A stretch of DNA of 64,000 bases from Cymbidium sinense (taxonomy: Eukaryota > Streptophyta > Magnoliopsida > Asparagales > Orchidaceae), in NCBI GenBank assembly GCA_021442155.1, contig CM038229.1:70080443-70144442 (forward strand). The letters run 5' to 3'. Shown one piece after another: positions 12,741 to 24,562 of this stretch. The notes beneath the pieces are model-generated. The model did no database searches and was not told where the DNA came from. It worked only from the letters and a program-made list of their open reading frames with translations. A program made the translations under genes and the position numbers. Within the stretch, counting starts at the first letter, position 1. Every line of letters starts with the position of its first letter.

Positions 12741-12771
12741 GGTCAAATTGGTCAACTTGACCAATTTGACC
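12741..12771. promoter_or_regulatory. Palindromic W-box cluster in LTR1
   Basis: Perfect 15-bp arms GGTCAAATTGGTCAA and TTGACCAATTTGACC around a single central C. Each arm has two TTGACC/GGTCAA cores, the WRKY W-box consensus TTGAC(C/T). A comparable palindrome sits in LTR2 at 26180-26219. Binding is inferred only from the motif. Confidence 0.5.
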
Positions 12772-15700
12772 CTTTTGAATCAAAATGAGTCAAATTCAAA
12801 CCTAGGCCAAACAATCCAAACTAATTGAAGAAAAACATCTCAAGTCATCATATGAACCGAACCCAAGCCTTAGTTTGACCCAATTTGACCAATTGGTCAA
12901 TCCAACCCAACCTAGCCCAAATGAACCCATTTTGACCAAATGAATCTAAATCCCTCCAAAGCAACTTATGGGACCCTAAGGCTTAGTCAAACCCGACCCA
13001 AGCATGCCCTACTTCATTCCCAAATTAGCCTAAAAGCCAAGTGAGCCCCACCAAAGGAATCAACCATCAAACCATAGGATTTAAACCTTAAACTTAATGG
13101 ATCAAAGCTATAGTCAACTTGCCCATCCCCATCTAAGCTCATTGACACTACATGGAACCTTCCACGACCCAGCTAACCTAACCCTAGGTCAGCCAAGGAC
13201 CCTTGGGAGGTGAGTTGACTCACCTCTAACCTACATCGAGCACCCATTGGATTAAGCCCATGGGAACTTTGCACATTGGGTCCATGGCAGCTCCCCATCA
13301 CTCCTCCCATCCCTAGCTTGTAGCTTGACCCTGATGGAGATAACTCTGGTAGCTGGACGGTGGTGAGCCAGTGTAAAACATGTGCACGAGCCGTCTGTCA
13401 ATGATGGAAAATTGAGGGGTATGCCCCCTCAATTCGAACAAAATTTCAAAAAGAATCAATTCACGTGAGTCCCTAAGCCCATTCTAAACTCCCTGAGAGT
13501 AATTCCAAGGATCCCCAAGCCCTCTCCATTCGGCCATTGCCATTCCCGTGCGCAAATTGAAATATGACACCATTCCCTCAAGCAATACTCCCTCTCTATT
13601 AAACCAAATCCAAATTCTTTGCACCCACACCATCCTCATACCCAATCAAAGCCAACCAAACCACTTCCCAAGCTCCCAAGTGGCCAGAGGTGTGAATTCG
13701 ATCGATGCTAGATCGAAGCCAAGGCGTGCGCGTGTGTGGATTGGTCGACTGAGCACCCTAGGACAAATTGAGCTCAGACTTCTTCAATAGGGCCTCCCCT
13801 AAACTAGGTAAAGCTATCTCTGACGTTGCATCACCGGACATTAGCTCCGGTGAGATAATTCCTCAAAATTGTAGCTTTAAGCCTATGTGTGTTGGTCTTT
13901 TGTGAAAGAAATCTCCATGTCGAGGGATTTCAGCTGTTGGATGTGATTGTATGCTCCTTTAGATGGTGTAGGATACATTTGATCCCAATCTGAGCTCAAG
14001 TAAGATCAGATCGAATAGAGAAAGATGGGCGGTGCTCATCTTTCTCTGCTCATGAACGAGATAGATCACAAGCCGTTCATCTAATGTGATCTAGATGAAC
14101 AGCTCAGATCAAATCCCATGGTAGATCCTTCGATTTCTTTTTAACAAACAAATTAAATCATGGACATCCGATCTTAGATCAGACAACCCATAGAGAAAGC
14201 GCGTCCACCACCACTAAGTCAGCACGCTGATGTGACTGCTTAAATAATAAATCTCGTTGCACCACGTGAAAAATGTCTTTGCATGCGTGTACGGGATTAA
14301 GGCTTAATTAGGGTTAATTAATTGATTTTAATCTTAAAACTTCCTAAAATCATAACTAATTGTAGAAAGATCCAAAAATACAAACTTAGGCTCATTTTGA
14401 AGATATTTTAGAGGAGAATATTAGAAAATTATAATTAATTGATTTTGACCAGTGACCTTGGCTTAATTAGGATTTTATCAAAAATATAATTAGCTCAATT
14501 ACACTTTAATTAAGAACTCAATTAATCTCAAATTTTTTAAGAATGTTTAGAGGGATGACCTCTGCCTCTCCTATTTTTTTTGGGATTTTATTGATTGCTT
14601 AATTAGGAAAGTTATTTGATTAAGCCCTAATCACTCACTTAATCTAATTAATTATAATTAAGAATGAACAGTAACTTGATTAATCATTTGAACATAATTA
14701 TCCCTGTTAAACAATAAGATCACTTAGGGAATGTGATTGGAGATATTTTTCCTTATTCATTTCCTAAGTCTTCTTTATCTTTAAAAAAATCAAATTAATT
14801 AATGGGTTAATGGAATGATTAATTGATTAATTAAGTGATTAAATCTTCAAAATAAGAAAATCAAAACCTAATTAAATGTTTAAATGATTTAGAGATTATG
14901 ATTGAGGCCTTGCCCTTGATCCTTTCCCCTAAGCTAATTTCATCATTCAACTTAAAACATAACCAAAACATTTAATCAATTCTTTAAAAGCTTAATGAAA
15001 TTAAAATTAAAACTCAATTCATCCTCACCTAAGCAACCTTTAATTGATCTTGGGTAGCTCCTTGGGTGTTCAATAACCTAAGGTGAGAGGTAATGAAATT
15101 ATGATTGGCTCACATGTGTGAGAAAATCATAAGAGTAAGTGAGATCCTTAAGCTTAATTATTAATCATAAGCCAATTGCATTAGGCCCCTTTCATTTCTT
15201 AGGAGCATTGCAAATTTACTTTTCATGTGATTGTATATCATATTGGTTTATTATTAATTAGTTAATTAACTTACGGTGATATAGGTAAGGGATAATTAAT
15301 TCATTTAATTCATAACTTAACCTAATTAAAACATAAAATCAATGTAAATATTCTTCATTAAACCACATTAATTCATACATGGGGAAATGGGTTAGGATTA
15401 ACAAATATTTGTCATATTTCTTAAATCAAATCAAATTCAAAGATAAAAATCTCCTCAAAAATTTTTTTGATTCATTTTAAATAACCTTATTTAATATGAT
15501 TATCCTTAGAAATTAATTGGGGTTAATGAAATAATGTGTTTACATTCCTTTATTTCTTTCCAATCATGCTAAATATTATTTTCCATATGAAACTATTCAT
15601 TCATTTTTTTTGAAAATTAATTAAATAAAATATTTTTTTATGTCAAATTGCATGTGTTGGCTAAAATTAAGAATACGAGTGGCTATTATCACTATTAAAC

Positions 15701-16009
15701 AAAAAAAAACTATTTTTTAAAACCTAGAAATTAATTTTTACAAATGAAGTAATGCTAATTACAAATAATTTTAAGCTTGCATATGATGATAGTATAAGAT
15801 GTGTATTATGAAGTTCTCTTTTTTTCTCTAAACATGGATTCACATAGGATTTGCAAGTGTATAGTTCATTTCAAAAGAACACAATACTTGCCTAAATCTA
15901 TTCCTATGAATCTCTATGTTAGGACTTAGGAAGGTTTTCCATATTACACATGTAAATTATACAACCACATCAAATATAATTTCTTGCATGATTCCTTATC
16001 CATTTGGTT

Positions 16010-16430
16010 CTTTTTGTACATTCATATGCATTTGAGAAAAGTGGTATATTAGTTTGGACATCTCGTCGCTACGAGGCTTCAAGTAGCCCTAAGTAGGTTT
16101 TGTACCTTACACCCCTAGTGTAGAAAATAATAACGTCATACTCACTTAAAACTCTTATACATATGCATGTGTGATGTGGCCAATGAATAAAGAATCAAAA
16201 ATTAAATAAATAAAAAATAACTTTTACATGGATTTTACTATCCTTATAGTTATTCATACATTTACATATAGCTAAGAAAAGTGATATATTAGTTTGAACA
16301 TCTCGGGACTGCAAGACTTTAAGTAGCCCTAAGTAGGACTTGTACTTTACGCCCCTGATATAAAAAATAATGGCGTTATACTCACTTATAACTTGTATAC
16401 ATGTGAATGTGTATTTAGCTAATTGATGAA
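16010..16430 (+). repeat. ~240-bp tandem duplication in LTR1
   Basis: Two copies containing ATATTAGTTTGGACATCTCG and ATATTAGTTTGAACATCTCG, then AAGTAGCCCTAAGTAGG and a GTTATACTCACTTA-like tail, about 240 bases apart. It helps explain why LTR1 is longer than the LTR at 41996-48655. Confidence 0.75.
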
Positions 16431-19051
16431 AAATCTCTCTTTTCCACATAACAAAAACATGCATTCATAATTCAATTAACAAATAAAATATTTAAATTTC
16501 AAAATACATTTATTTGCATTCATCATCAAAGTATGCTAAGATTTACATTACATATATAAGCATGCTTAAGATTATTCATATACATGATATACATGATGGA
16601 AATAAATGAATGAGTGTGTGTTATGTGATAGTAATCAATCTTAATTAATCTAAACTTAGAGTTAATTAAAACACATAATAAACCATTTACTAAAAAAAAT
16701 TCATTAATCAACTTACCTTAGAAATTACTTAAGGTAGGAATAAAGGAGAGACTCTCCCTCTCTTTCTTCTCTTTATAACACTTTGTTGTTAAGTGTAGGC
16801 TATATGAAATAAAAGAAACATACTATGTAAAAATCCCCAAATCAACTAAACCACTTAAAGAGATATAAATTAAATCCCTCACACTTAGCAAATCATAACT
16901 CTAAAGCCTAGTTAGGACATACCACAACACATGCGCATTAAGCTAAGTCACCATTTCTAGCTTTATGTTAGAGTGGTGCATGGTCTGAAGAATGTTTAGT
17001 TTTGTGATGTATTATTTTAGACCGGATGCTAAAGTGTATGTGTGTAGCCTGAATGTTAGGCCGATATTAGCTAATCATGTTTTATACAGGGGTATGCTTA
17101 AGGAGCTGCTATAATAAAAATATAAATATTTTTTGTTGTGCAAGTCGCTTAGCCCCAAAGCATAACCAAAGTTAGGACAGATGGACTTGGTTACCCTTGT
17201 GTGGGGTGCTAAGTGTAAATTATTCCTATAACTACTTAGGTTGTATAGTGTGTTTAGCTAATATTTATTTTACAGGTGTAGCTAGATTTACCTTCCTTAC
17301 TTTTACTGTAAATTTTGCATTAAGATTAGGATAAGTGTTATGAGGATTAAAAATGAGCATTGGTTATAAGATCATGTATTATATACCATGTGATGCTTTA
17401 GAGCAAGCTACATCCCAATCAAACCAAAAGAAAGAAAGAAATGAAGCAAACCAAGAAATGAAAGATGAAGAGTGAAGAATGGAGGATGAAGAATGAAGAC
17501 CCCCCCATAACACTTCTCATTCTGTAATTGTAATTATTCTTTCATTGTACCAGGATGTATAAGGGTAGAGCTACCCATATTTCTTTCTTGTTGCAGAACC
17601 ACACCTGCCTTTTATTCTTTATAGCTTCATAAAAATTGTTTGATGTTTTGTTTAGCTTATGCATTAGAAATAGCATGCCTTTTTATAGTTTCTTTATGAT
17701 TGGTGATTGTTGTGTGGCCTGGATGTGATTAGGCTCCTAGGATAAAAATAAATTATCTATCCCATTAACAACTCATAACTAAATTTTTAAAAAATTCATA
17801 ACCTCACATAAAAGCCTGGGAATAAAATCAAGATAATAAAATTTTTAGCAACCCCTTAGTTGGATGATTGAATGTACAATATCATGAATGTCGTATTCTT
17901 TCACTCTTGCTAAGAGATGGCTTCTATCTATGCCAGAGAATAAAGGCTTAACCTGTAAGTGTCTTTGATGGAAAGACACCCCTTTCTCTTATGATTTAGC
18001 CCATAATCAATTTCTCATGCATTTAGGCATACAAAACCCTATAGCTTGTATCAAAATAAAAAGTATAAAAAATTAAATAAAACTTGACAAATTTTGCATT
18101 AGATTTAAGTCATTACTCATGCCCTTTATGATCTAGTCTCTTAGGGAGAGAGTTTAAGGACTTAGTTTCTTTTTTAAGTAAATAACATCATAACCATCTT
18201 GTAAAGTATACAACTTGCCTACATGGATTTAAAGCGTAGGAGGAGATAGCTGGCTGCCACTCTAGGTGGTAATAAGCCCAATAGTTGGGTGGTTTACTCT
18301 CTCTCATGGAGGTAAACCATATACCCACTTTCTCTTTAGATTAGGCCATGCTTTGGCTCCCACCAAAACTCCCTAGATTTAGGATATGAGGTCCTTGTTT
18401 CCCTTTGCGGGCTACAAGCATAAATTCTCACCTATTAGGCATTTCCACAATCTTGTATCGTGGAATTGCAATCCTAAATTTTTAATAAAATTTCAACTCA
18501 AACAAATAAATCTTTGCATAATTTAAATATATAAAGCCCAACCATAGGATAAATTGGAGTGCTCACTAGGCTTCTTAGTATCATGAGCACTCCCTACCCA
18601 TTTACCTTGGTTTCGATAAGAACTCTTCCCTTTTGATCTCTCTCACTTGATTTTTAAAAATACAACTAATCCTTTGATAGTGCTACCTTTGAATTCTTTG
18701 GAGACAACAATCACTTACTTTAATCGAGAGTATTCTTAAGACATTCATTTTTTCTTAAGATGTAATTAACTATCGAGGCTTGCCTCCATAGGGAACTTAA
18801 CAAACTCAATTTGAATAAACCCTGCTTTACTTTTTAATGTAAAGTAGGAGAAAAATCTCTGATATATTTGAAGACCATCATGCATTCAGAGTCCTTATTA
18901 GGTGATTAGGTCCATTATAGGGTAGTAACTTCTATCTCATAAGATAGTACATTATTTTTAATGTCGATCTCGATCACTCTAATGCGTATCTCAGAGATGG
19001 TGTCCCCTCACATAAACACACCAACACAAAAATAAACACCACAAATTTTTC

Positions 19052-19069
19052 TGGTGACTCCACCGGGAA
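19052..19069 (+). promoter_or_regulatory. Primer-binding site, tRNA-Arg type
   Basis: TGGTGACTCCACCGGGAA lies just inside the LTR end. It is close to TGGCGACTCCACTGGGGA, the complement of the 3' end of plant tRNA-Arg(ACG) plus CCA as I recall it. The minus-strand element has TGGCGACTCCTCTGGGGA at the equivalent place (41970-41987). Arg primer sites are typical of Ogre elements. Confidence 0.6.
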
Positions 19070-19497
19070 TGGTTCCTCTCTCCATCTCTAGTAGACAGTT
19101 GTTGTCTCCAAGCATCAATAGTGGACTTCTATTTTATATGAGTTTGAGACTATCTTTCTTTCTATTAGCACTTAGCTTATTTAATTCTTAAGTAAAGTTA
19201 GCCAACATCATTTAGGTTTTAGGACCTCACTCTGTGTAGGTCTTGAAACCCATGTTGGGTTCCCCAATAGGTGAAAACATAACTTATCAATCAAAGGGGA
19301 GATAATAAAAATTTGGAACCTCCTCACCACTAGCTTGGTGAGGCAAGGTTCATCATAAAATTTAAGGAAAATAATTCCTTTCACAAAAAATGACACTTTC
19401 CAAAAGCACCTTTATAGAAGCTCACAAAATCATAAAGTCAAAACCCCTCCATGATTGCTACATGGAGGTTCTTTTCAAAAGTAGATCATGTCATGTC

Positions 19498-20820
19498 GAT
19501 TCTCACTTAATATATCCAAATTTGTTAAGTGAGAATCCCTATTTGAATTAAACATAAATTTGACCTTCACTTAACAATTTCAATTTGTTAAGTGAGGATC
19601 CCTATTTGAATAAAACATAAAATTTGACTTTCATTTAACAATTTCAATTTGTTAAGTGGGGGTCTCATTTTCAAAAAAATAAAATTTGACTTTCACTTAA
19701 CAATTTCAATTTGTCATTTTTAAAACATAAAATTTGACTTTCACTTAACAAATTCAATTTGTTAAGTGGGGGTCTCATTTTCAAAACATAAAATTTGACT
19801 TTCACTTAACAAATTCAATTTGTTAAGTGGGGGTCTCGTCTTTCAAAATATAAAATTTGATCTTCACTTAACAATTTCAATTTGTTAAGTGACCGTTTCA
19901 TTCTCAAACATGAATTTGTTCTTCACTTAACAATTCCAACTTGTTAAGTGAGGGTCTTATTTTCAAAATATTTGACCTTCACTTAACATATTCAATTTTT
20001 GCTAAGTGGGGGTCTCATTTTATTTTAAATTTTAAATTTGACTTTCACTTAATAATTTCAATTTGTTAAGTGGGGGTCTCATTTCCAAAACATAAAAATT
20101 TGACTTTCACTTAACAATTCCAATTTGTTAAGAGAGGATCTCATTTTCAAAGAAAATACATTTAGGATTTAACTTAGGATATCAAATATTGCTAAGTAGG
20201 AGTCTCATTTTCAAAGCATATGTTTAGTTCTATCTAATACATCAAATTTGTTAAGTAAGAACCACATAACCATGCCATTTTGGATTCTCACTTAACATAC
20301 CAAATTTGTTAAGTGAGGATCCCGTTCTTAAGTCATATCATACTTTGACTTCCACTTAACACACCAAATTGTTAAGTGGGAATCCCACTTTCAAAAAATA
20401 TATCAAACACATTTAGCCTTTCACTTAACATGCCAAATTTGCTAAGTGAGGGTCTCTTTTCAACACACATTTGATCCCTATCCAATTTTTCATATCAACC
20501 ACACTTGAGATTTCACTTAACACACCAAATTTATTAAGTGAGAGTCTCATTTTCAAAGAAAAATAAACATATCTCAAACACATTCAGGGCTTTCACTTAA
20601 CATTCTAAATTTGTTAAGTGGAACTTATCTCAGAAAGAAAAATAAATATATCTCATAAACAGATGTGGCCTCTACTTAACATACCAAATTTGTTAAGTAG
20701 GAAGCCCCATTTTCAAATCAAAATATTACACAATCAAATCTTCACAAGAAAAAATATTTCAAATACATAATCATAAGCTCTTCTTAGCATACCCAAATTT
20801 TCTAAGTAGAGGCTCTTTCA
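19498..20820 (+). repeat. Array of ~20 hairpin repeats (~60 bp)
   Basis: About twenty units with a period of roughly 50-75 bp, each containing CACTTAACAA, a short AT spacer and TTGTTAAGTG, so that each unit can fold into a ~10-bp hairpin; GGGTCTCATTTTCAAAACAT follows most units. The first unit has perfect 13-bp arms GATTCTCACTTAA / TTAAGTGAGAATC (19498 onward). A further separate hairpin, CCTCCATG / CATGGAGG, precedes the array at 19447-19469, and an outlying unit lies at about 21008-21042. The array is between the primer site and gag. Confidence 0.85.
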
Positions 20821-21251
20821 AACTATCCATATTTTCAAACAAGAAATGTACAACACAAATAATCTCCAAAAAGAAAGAAATCTCTCCCTAAAATTTTGAA
20901 CCCCACCCAACCTACCTAAATTGGTTGAGCATGGGTTCTAAAATAAATAAAAAAAATCAAATGGCAAAAGACTTTCTTCCAAAACACCTAAATCTCTCCA
21001 ATGAACCCCACTTAACATATTTGAATTGTTGAGTGTGGGTTCAAAACTCCAAACTTTTGTTACTTGTGTGGAACAACTATCAAGGCATGAATTTGATACA
21101 AGTTATATTTCAATAAATGCAGACATACAGCTCAGAATAGTTAGCGCAGTCTTCGCAGTCTTCACACATGGCCTCTTAGAAGTTTATTTTCACCTTTATG
21201 TTCGGGATGGATCCAGCCTCCCTCAAACTGACTCCACCCATCTAGTGTTCT

Positions 21252-24200
21252 TTGGCTAGGGATTTGAGGGAGCCTGCATCACCTATGAGTGGGCGACCCT
21301 CGCCACTATTAGCCGGGATGAGGTGGCTGGGCAGAAGTAGTCATCGCATCAACTTGCCTTCTAACGCCGAGTATCTTTCCCTAAAGAGGAAGGCGGTCGA
21401 GGTTCCGTCAGTCAGTCCAGCTCTTACTCAGTCAGTTGTTCCCACTGCCGCTCGAGTGCATGCTAGCACTTCCTCGTTGGTCCCCTTTAAGGGGAAGGCT
21501 ATCCTGGCTTTGGAGATAGCCTCCCCTACCTTCGAGGTAGGATCTAGCTCTCACACTACCTTACTCAACTATACACAGCGTCGTACACAGTGACACAATA
21601 AGAGCCACAAGATCAAGCAGCACCACGAGCATGCCGCCCATGAGATGGGTGCCACATCTCACATTACAAATGAGGGTTCTCGTTGTGAGGTTTCCCCATT
21701 GCTGACTAGCAACTAGTTCCACCACCTCTCGGCATCAAACGAAGAGGAGGATTATTAAAAGATAACTGCATTGCCTCCACCTCCTACATACCACGAAGTT
21801 TCTAACAGGGACATGAAGAAAACCTATGCAGGTCTATGGATAGTATTACAACAGGTAGGTAGGGTACATAGATGTTCAGAGTCCAATACGATATTTGAAT
21901 TGCGGTCAATCATTCCTAGGAGTGTTACTGGGCACATTCGCAGTGACAGAGCATTAGAGGCATGAGTAACAGCTCAATCAAGGAGCAGGGAGCAATAGAG
22001 GTTTGCCAAACAGTCAACGGCCTCAGCTCTAGTTGATTTCCCTAGTCACCGAGCCACGGGGCTAGATAGCAAGATAGTACCGACATTATCATGGTGGAAA
22101 AGTCTCGGCGAGGGTAGAGCCAGTGTTGTCTCCACCACAGTAATCCACTCTTCGCCCACCCTCACCAATTCAGGTCCCACCATCCACCATGCCTACAAAG
22201 GCATAGAAGATAGTATCTGGGGAGAAGAAAGCCCCCTTGGTGATCCGGCTATGGCCAAAGGATCCTACTTCATGTACTCCACTGACTGAGGTAAGGGTGA
22301 GTTCACATACTTGACCTCCTACTTCAGTCTTGGTGAAGGAGTGGCGGCTCCGCAGCATCGTGGTCACACCACCACCACCACCACTAGTAGAGCTAGTGAT
22401 AGTAGCAACTGTAAAGGGGAAGGAGACAGTTCTGCAGTCCCCATGGTAGTGGATCTCCTTAGGGACACTACTCCACCCATGAGCAGTCACGAGCACATCT
22501 CATCCAGTAGTCATGACCCTCTCAGAGCCAACACTCTAGTGATATGTAGTGTTAGGCGCATCTCTGTTAGTGAGCATAACTGCTGTACCCATCAACAACG
22601 CATATTTGTACCACCACGATTAGATCATTCCCTAGATGAGATCCTGACACAATACTTTGTAGAAAAGAGAGATCTTCTAGGAAGTGATCGATCAGATTGT
22701 GAGGAGGGAAAGGTCAGCTTTGATCCAGATGAGGATGATCTCCTTGAGGATTCGACTGAAGTTCACATGGTCGATACTAGGGGATAACTTTAGAGAGACC
22801 AGGATAGTTAGGAAGGTATTGTAGTTGAAGAGGATGACGTTGTCCATTCAACTCAGCACCTCATCCACTAGCTTAGGTAGAGGGATGACCATATTGATCA
22901 AATGGGAAAGAAGATCGAAGAGTTGAAAGCAGTGGTGTCAGCGTTGCAGAATTTAGCTCTGATTTCACAGCCTTCTCCCATAATGGCCGATAGAGCAGAG
23001 TTAGCACACAATTTAGATTATCTTAGATGCATTCCTGTAGAGGGAGATAGTGGTAGCCTACATAGGAAGGTGGTGGATAGCATCTCCATGAATGAAAATA
23101 ACATCAAACACATGATGGAGCAACAAGTGAGGGATGCTTTGACGCAAGCCCAAGGTGGATCATCTGTTCCAAAGGGTAGACCCTACCCGGAGGAATTTGA
23201 TGATGTCCAATACCTTAAGGGCTTCATGCCTTCATCCTTCAAAATTTTTTATGGAAGTGGGAACCCTCGGCAGCACATAGCACATTTCAGAGCCGGATGT
23301 TGTAATGTCGGTGGCAGCGATGCACTCTTATTTTGCATCTTCGTTAGTAGTTTGATAAACAACGCATTTGATTGGTATACTGAACTATCCAATGGTTTAG
23401 TGAAGACATTTGTTGAGTTGGAGTAGCTATTTATTAAGAGATTTATTGGAGCTCAGCAAAGGGTAACTGTGGGCGATCTTGTTGTAGCTCAACAACACCC
23501 CGGTGAGTCCCTTGTTGATTACATTCTTAGATGGTGCAAATTAAGTATGAAGTGCGAACTACAATTATCTGAGCAACATGTCATTGAAATTCTACTTAAG
23601 AATATTCATGGTCTGGTCGCCTTCATGCTTAAAGGGTTCACCATTAAGACATTTGAGAAATTAATCAACAAGGCAGCTAGTCTACAAGGAGAGGCCAAAC
23701 AGTTACCTTTTAAAGATCAGTCAGCCAAGCCCATACCGCAGAAGGCATTTGAGAAAAAGCCAGGGGCAGTCATAGTAATTGATAAGGGGAAGTAGCCAAT
23801 CTGGGTTCAGTCAGACAGACCTCGAGCTCAGCAACCTCCTCTACCACCTATTTTGCCACCACCTCAGTTGCCATAATGGCCTCCACTGCTGCTTGCTCAG
23901 TAGTATCCCCATCTGCAACATCAACAACAATATTCTTATCCACCATCGGTTAACTATCACTTACCTACTTTTTCTGACAAATTGAATAAACCTTATCCAC
24001 TCGAAAGGGAGGTAGTCAGGAAGATCTTTAAGAACCTCTTAAAGAAGCTTGATTTCCAGTTACCAGAGCCTAGGAGGCTGGAGGATGTGGGCAAGAGTCA
24101 TGATCCAAACTTTTGGCCCTACCACTGCATGTTAGGTAATGTCTTGGAAGATTACTTTATCTTTAAGGACTGGCTTGAGCATAGCTACAAGTTAGGTGCC

Positions 24201-24317
24201 ATTGTCATCCCTAAGGAATACCTATTAGAACAACCCTCTAGTTCTGTTAGGGTAATATTTGGGGATACACACGATCTTCTCATGATAGAGAAAAGTTGGG
24301 ATATTTCCCTATCCTGA
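21252..24317 (+). pseudogene. Retrotransposon gag, multiple stop codons
   Basis: One reading frame is kept over about 3.07 kb; six open stretches (21252-21593, 21771-21965, 22311-22787, 22902-23426, 23469-23795, 23982-24317) are all in the same phase, separated only by stops. The segment 23160-23750 is a Ty3/gypsy gag domain: FYGSGNPRQHIAHFRAG, then AFDWYTELSNG, a stop at 23424, then LVDYILRW. The segment 23982-24240 has the gag C-terminal block of Tat-type elements, with YHCMLGNVLEDYFIFKDWLE resembling the usual CxxH..GH..EDC zinc-like motif but without its second Cys. Upstream (21252-22900) is a Ser/Pro/His-rich region, perhaps an extra ORF as in Ogre elements. No true ATG start is evident. 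Protease, RT and integrase are absent before the next LTR at 24563. Confidence 0.75.
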
Positions 24318-24562
24318 ACCTTTAAAAAATAATTTTTAAGATCATAAAGTTACCCTTGCAGGTGCCTGAAGTAGCTCAAACCTCTAACTCTAAGGAAGGT
24401 TTGCAAGTTGCTAAGAACAACTTGAGAGAGGTATAAGCCCAACAGTAGTAGCGACAGCTTCCACTTGCCCATGAGAGCATATTAGCACAACCGTCGACTG
24501 AGTCCAGCACTCATTTATAGCTGTAGCCATAGCTCATTCAGCTAGTTCTTCTTCTAGTAGTC
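24318..24562 (+). other. Internal remnant without polypurine tract
   Basis: Still resembles retroelement coding DNA (a broken continuation of the gag-pro frame with Gln/Pro/Ser codons) and stops abruptly at TGTTGACC of LTR2. The bases before the LTR, TTCTTCTAGTAGTC, are not purine-rich, so this is not a normal internal/3' LTR junction. Confidence 0.5.

Larger units (their letters stand above)
10979..19043 (+). mobile_element. LTR1: 8.1-kb LTR of an Ogre/Tat-like element
   Basis: The LTR starts TGTTGACCTCACTTT at 10979 and ends ..ACACCACA at 19043, eight bases before a primer-binding site. The same start occurs at 24563 (plus) and at 35417, 48655 and 61816 (minus). Reverse-complement similarity to the LTR at 41996-48655 runs through nearly its full length, for example around 17050-17600, 18230-18600 and 18760-18960. 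The 5' third is rich in TTGACC/GGTCAA words, the middle has a GC/GATC-rich patch (13300-14250), and the rest is very AT-rich. A ~240-bp tandem duplication (16010-16430) lengthens it. Short open frames inside are not genes. LTRs of several kb, a tRNA-Arg primer site and tandem arrays in the internal region are known features of Ogre/Tat Ty3/gypsy elements. Confidence 0.75.

Noticed and set aside
22170..22496. 108-codon minus-strand frame
   Set aside because: Antisense shadow of the gag-associated plus-strand frame, which is supported by the shared phase across 3 kb.
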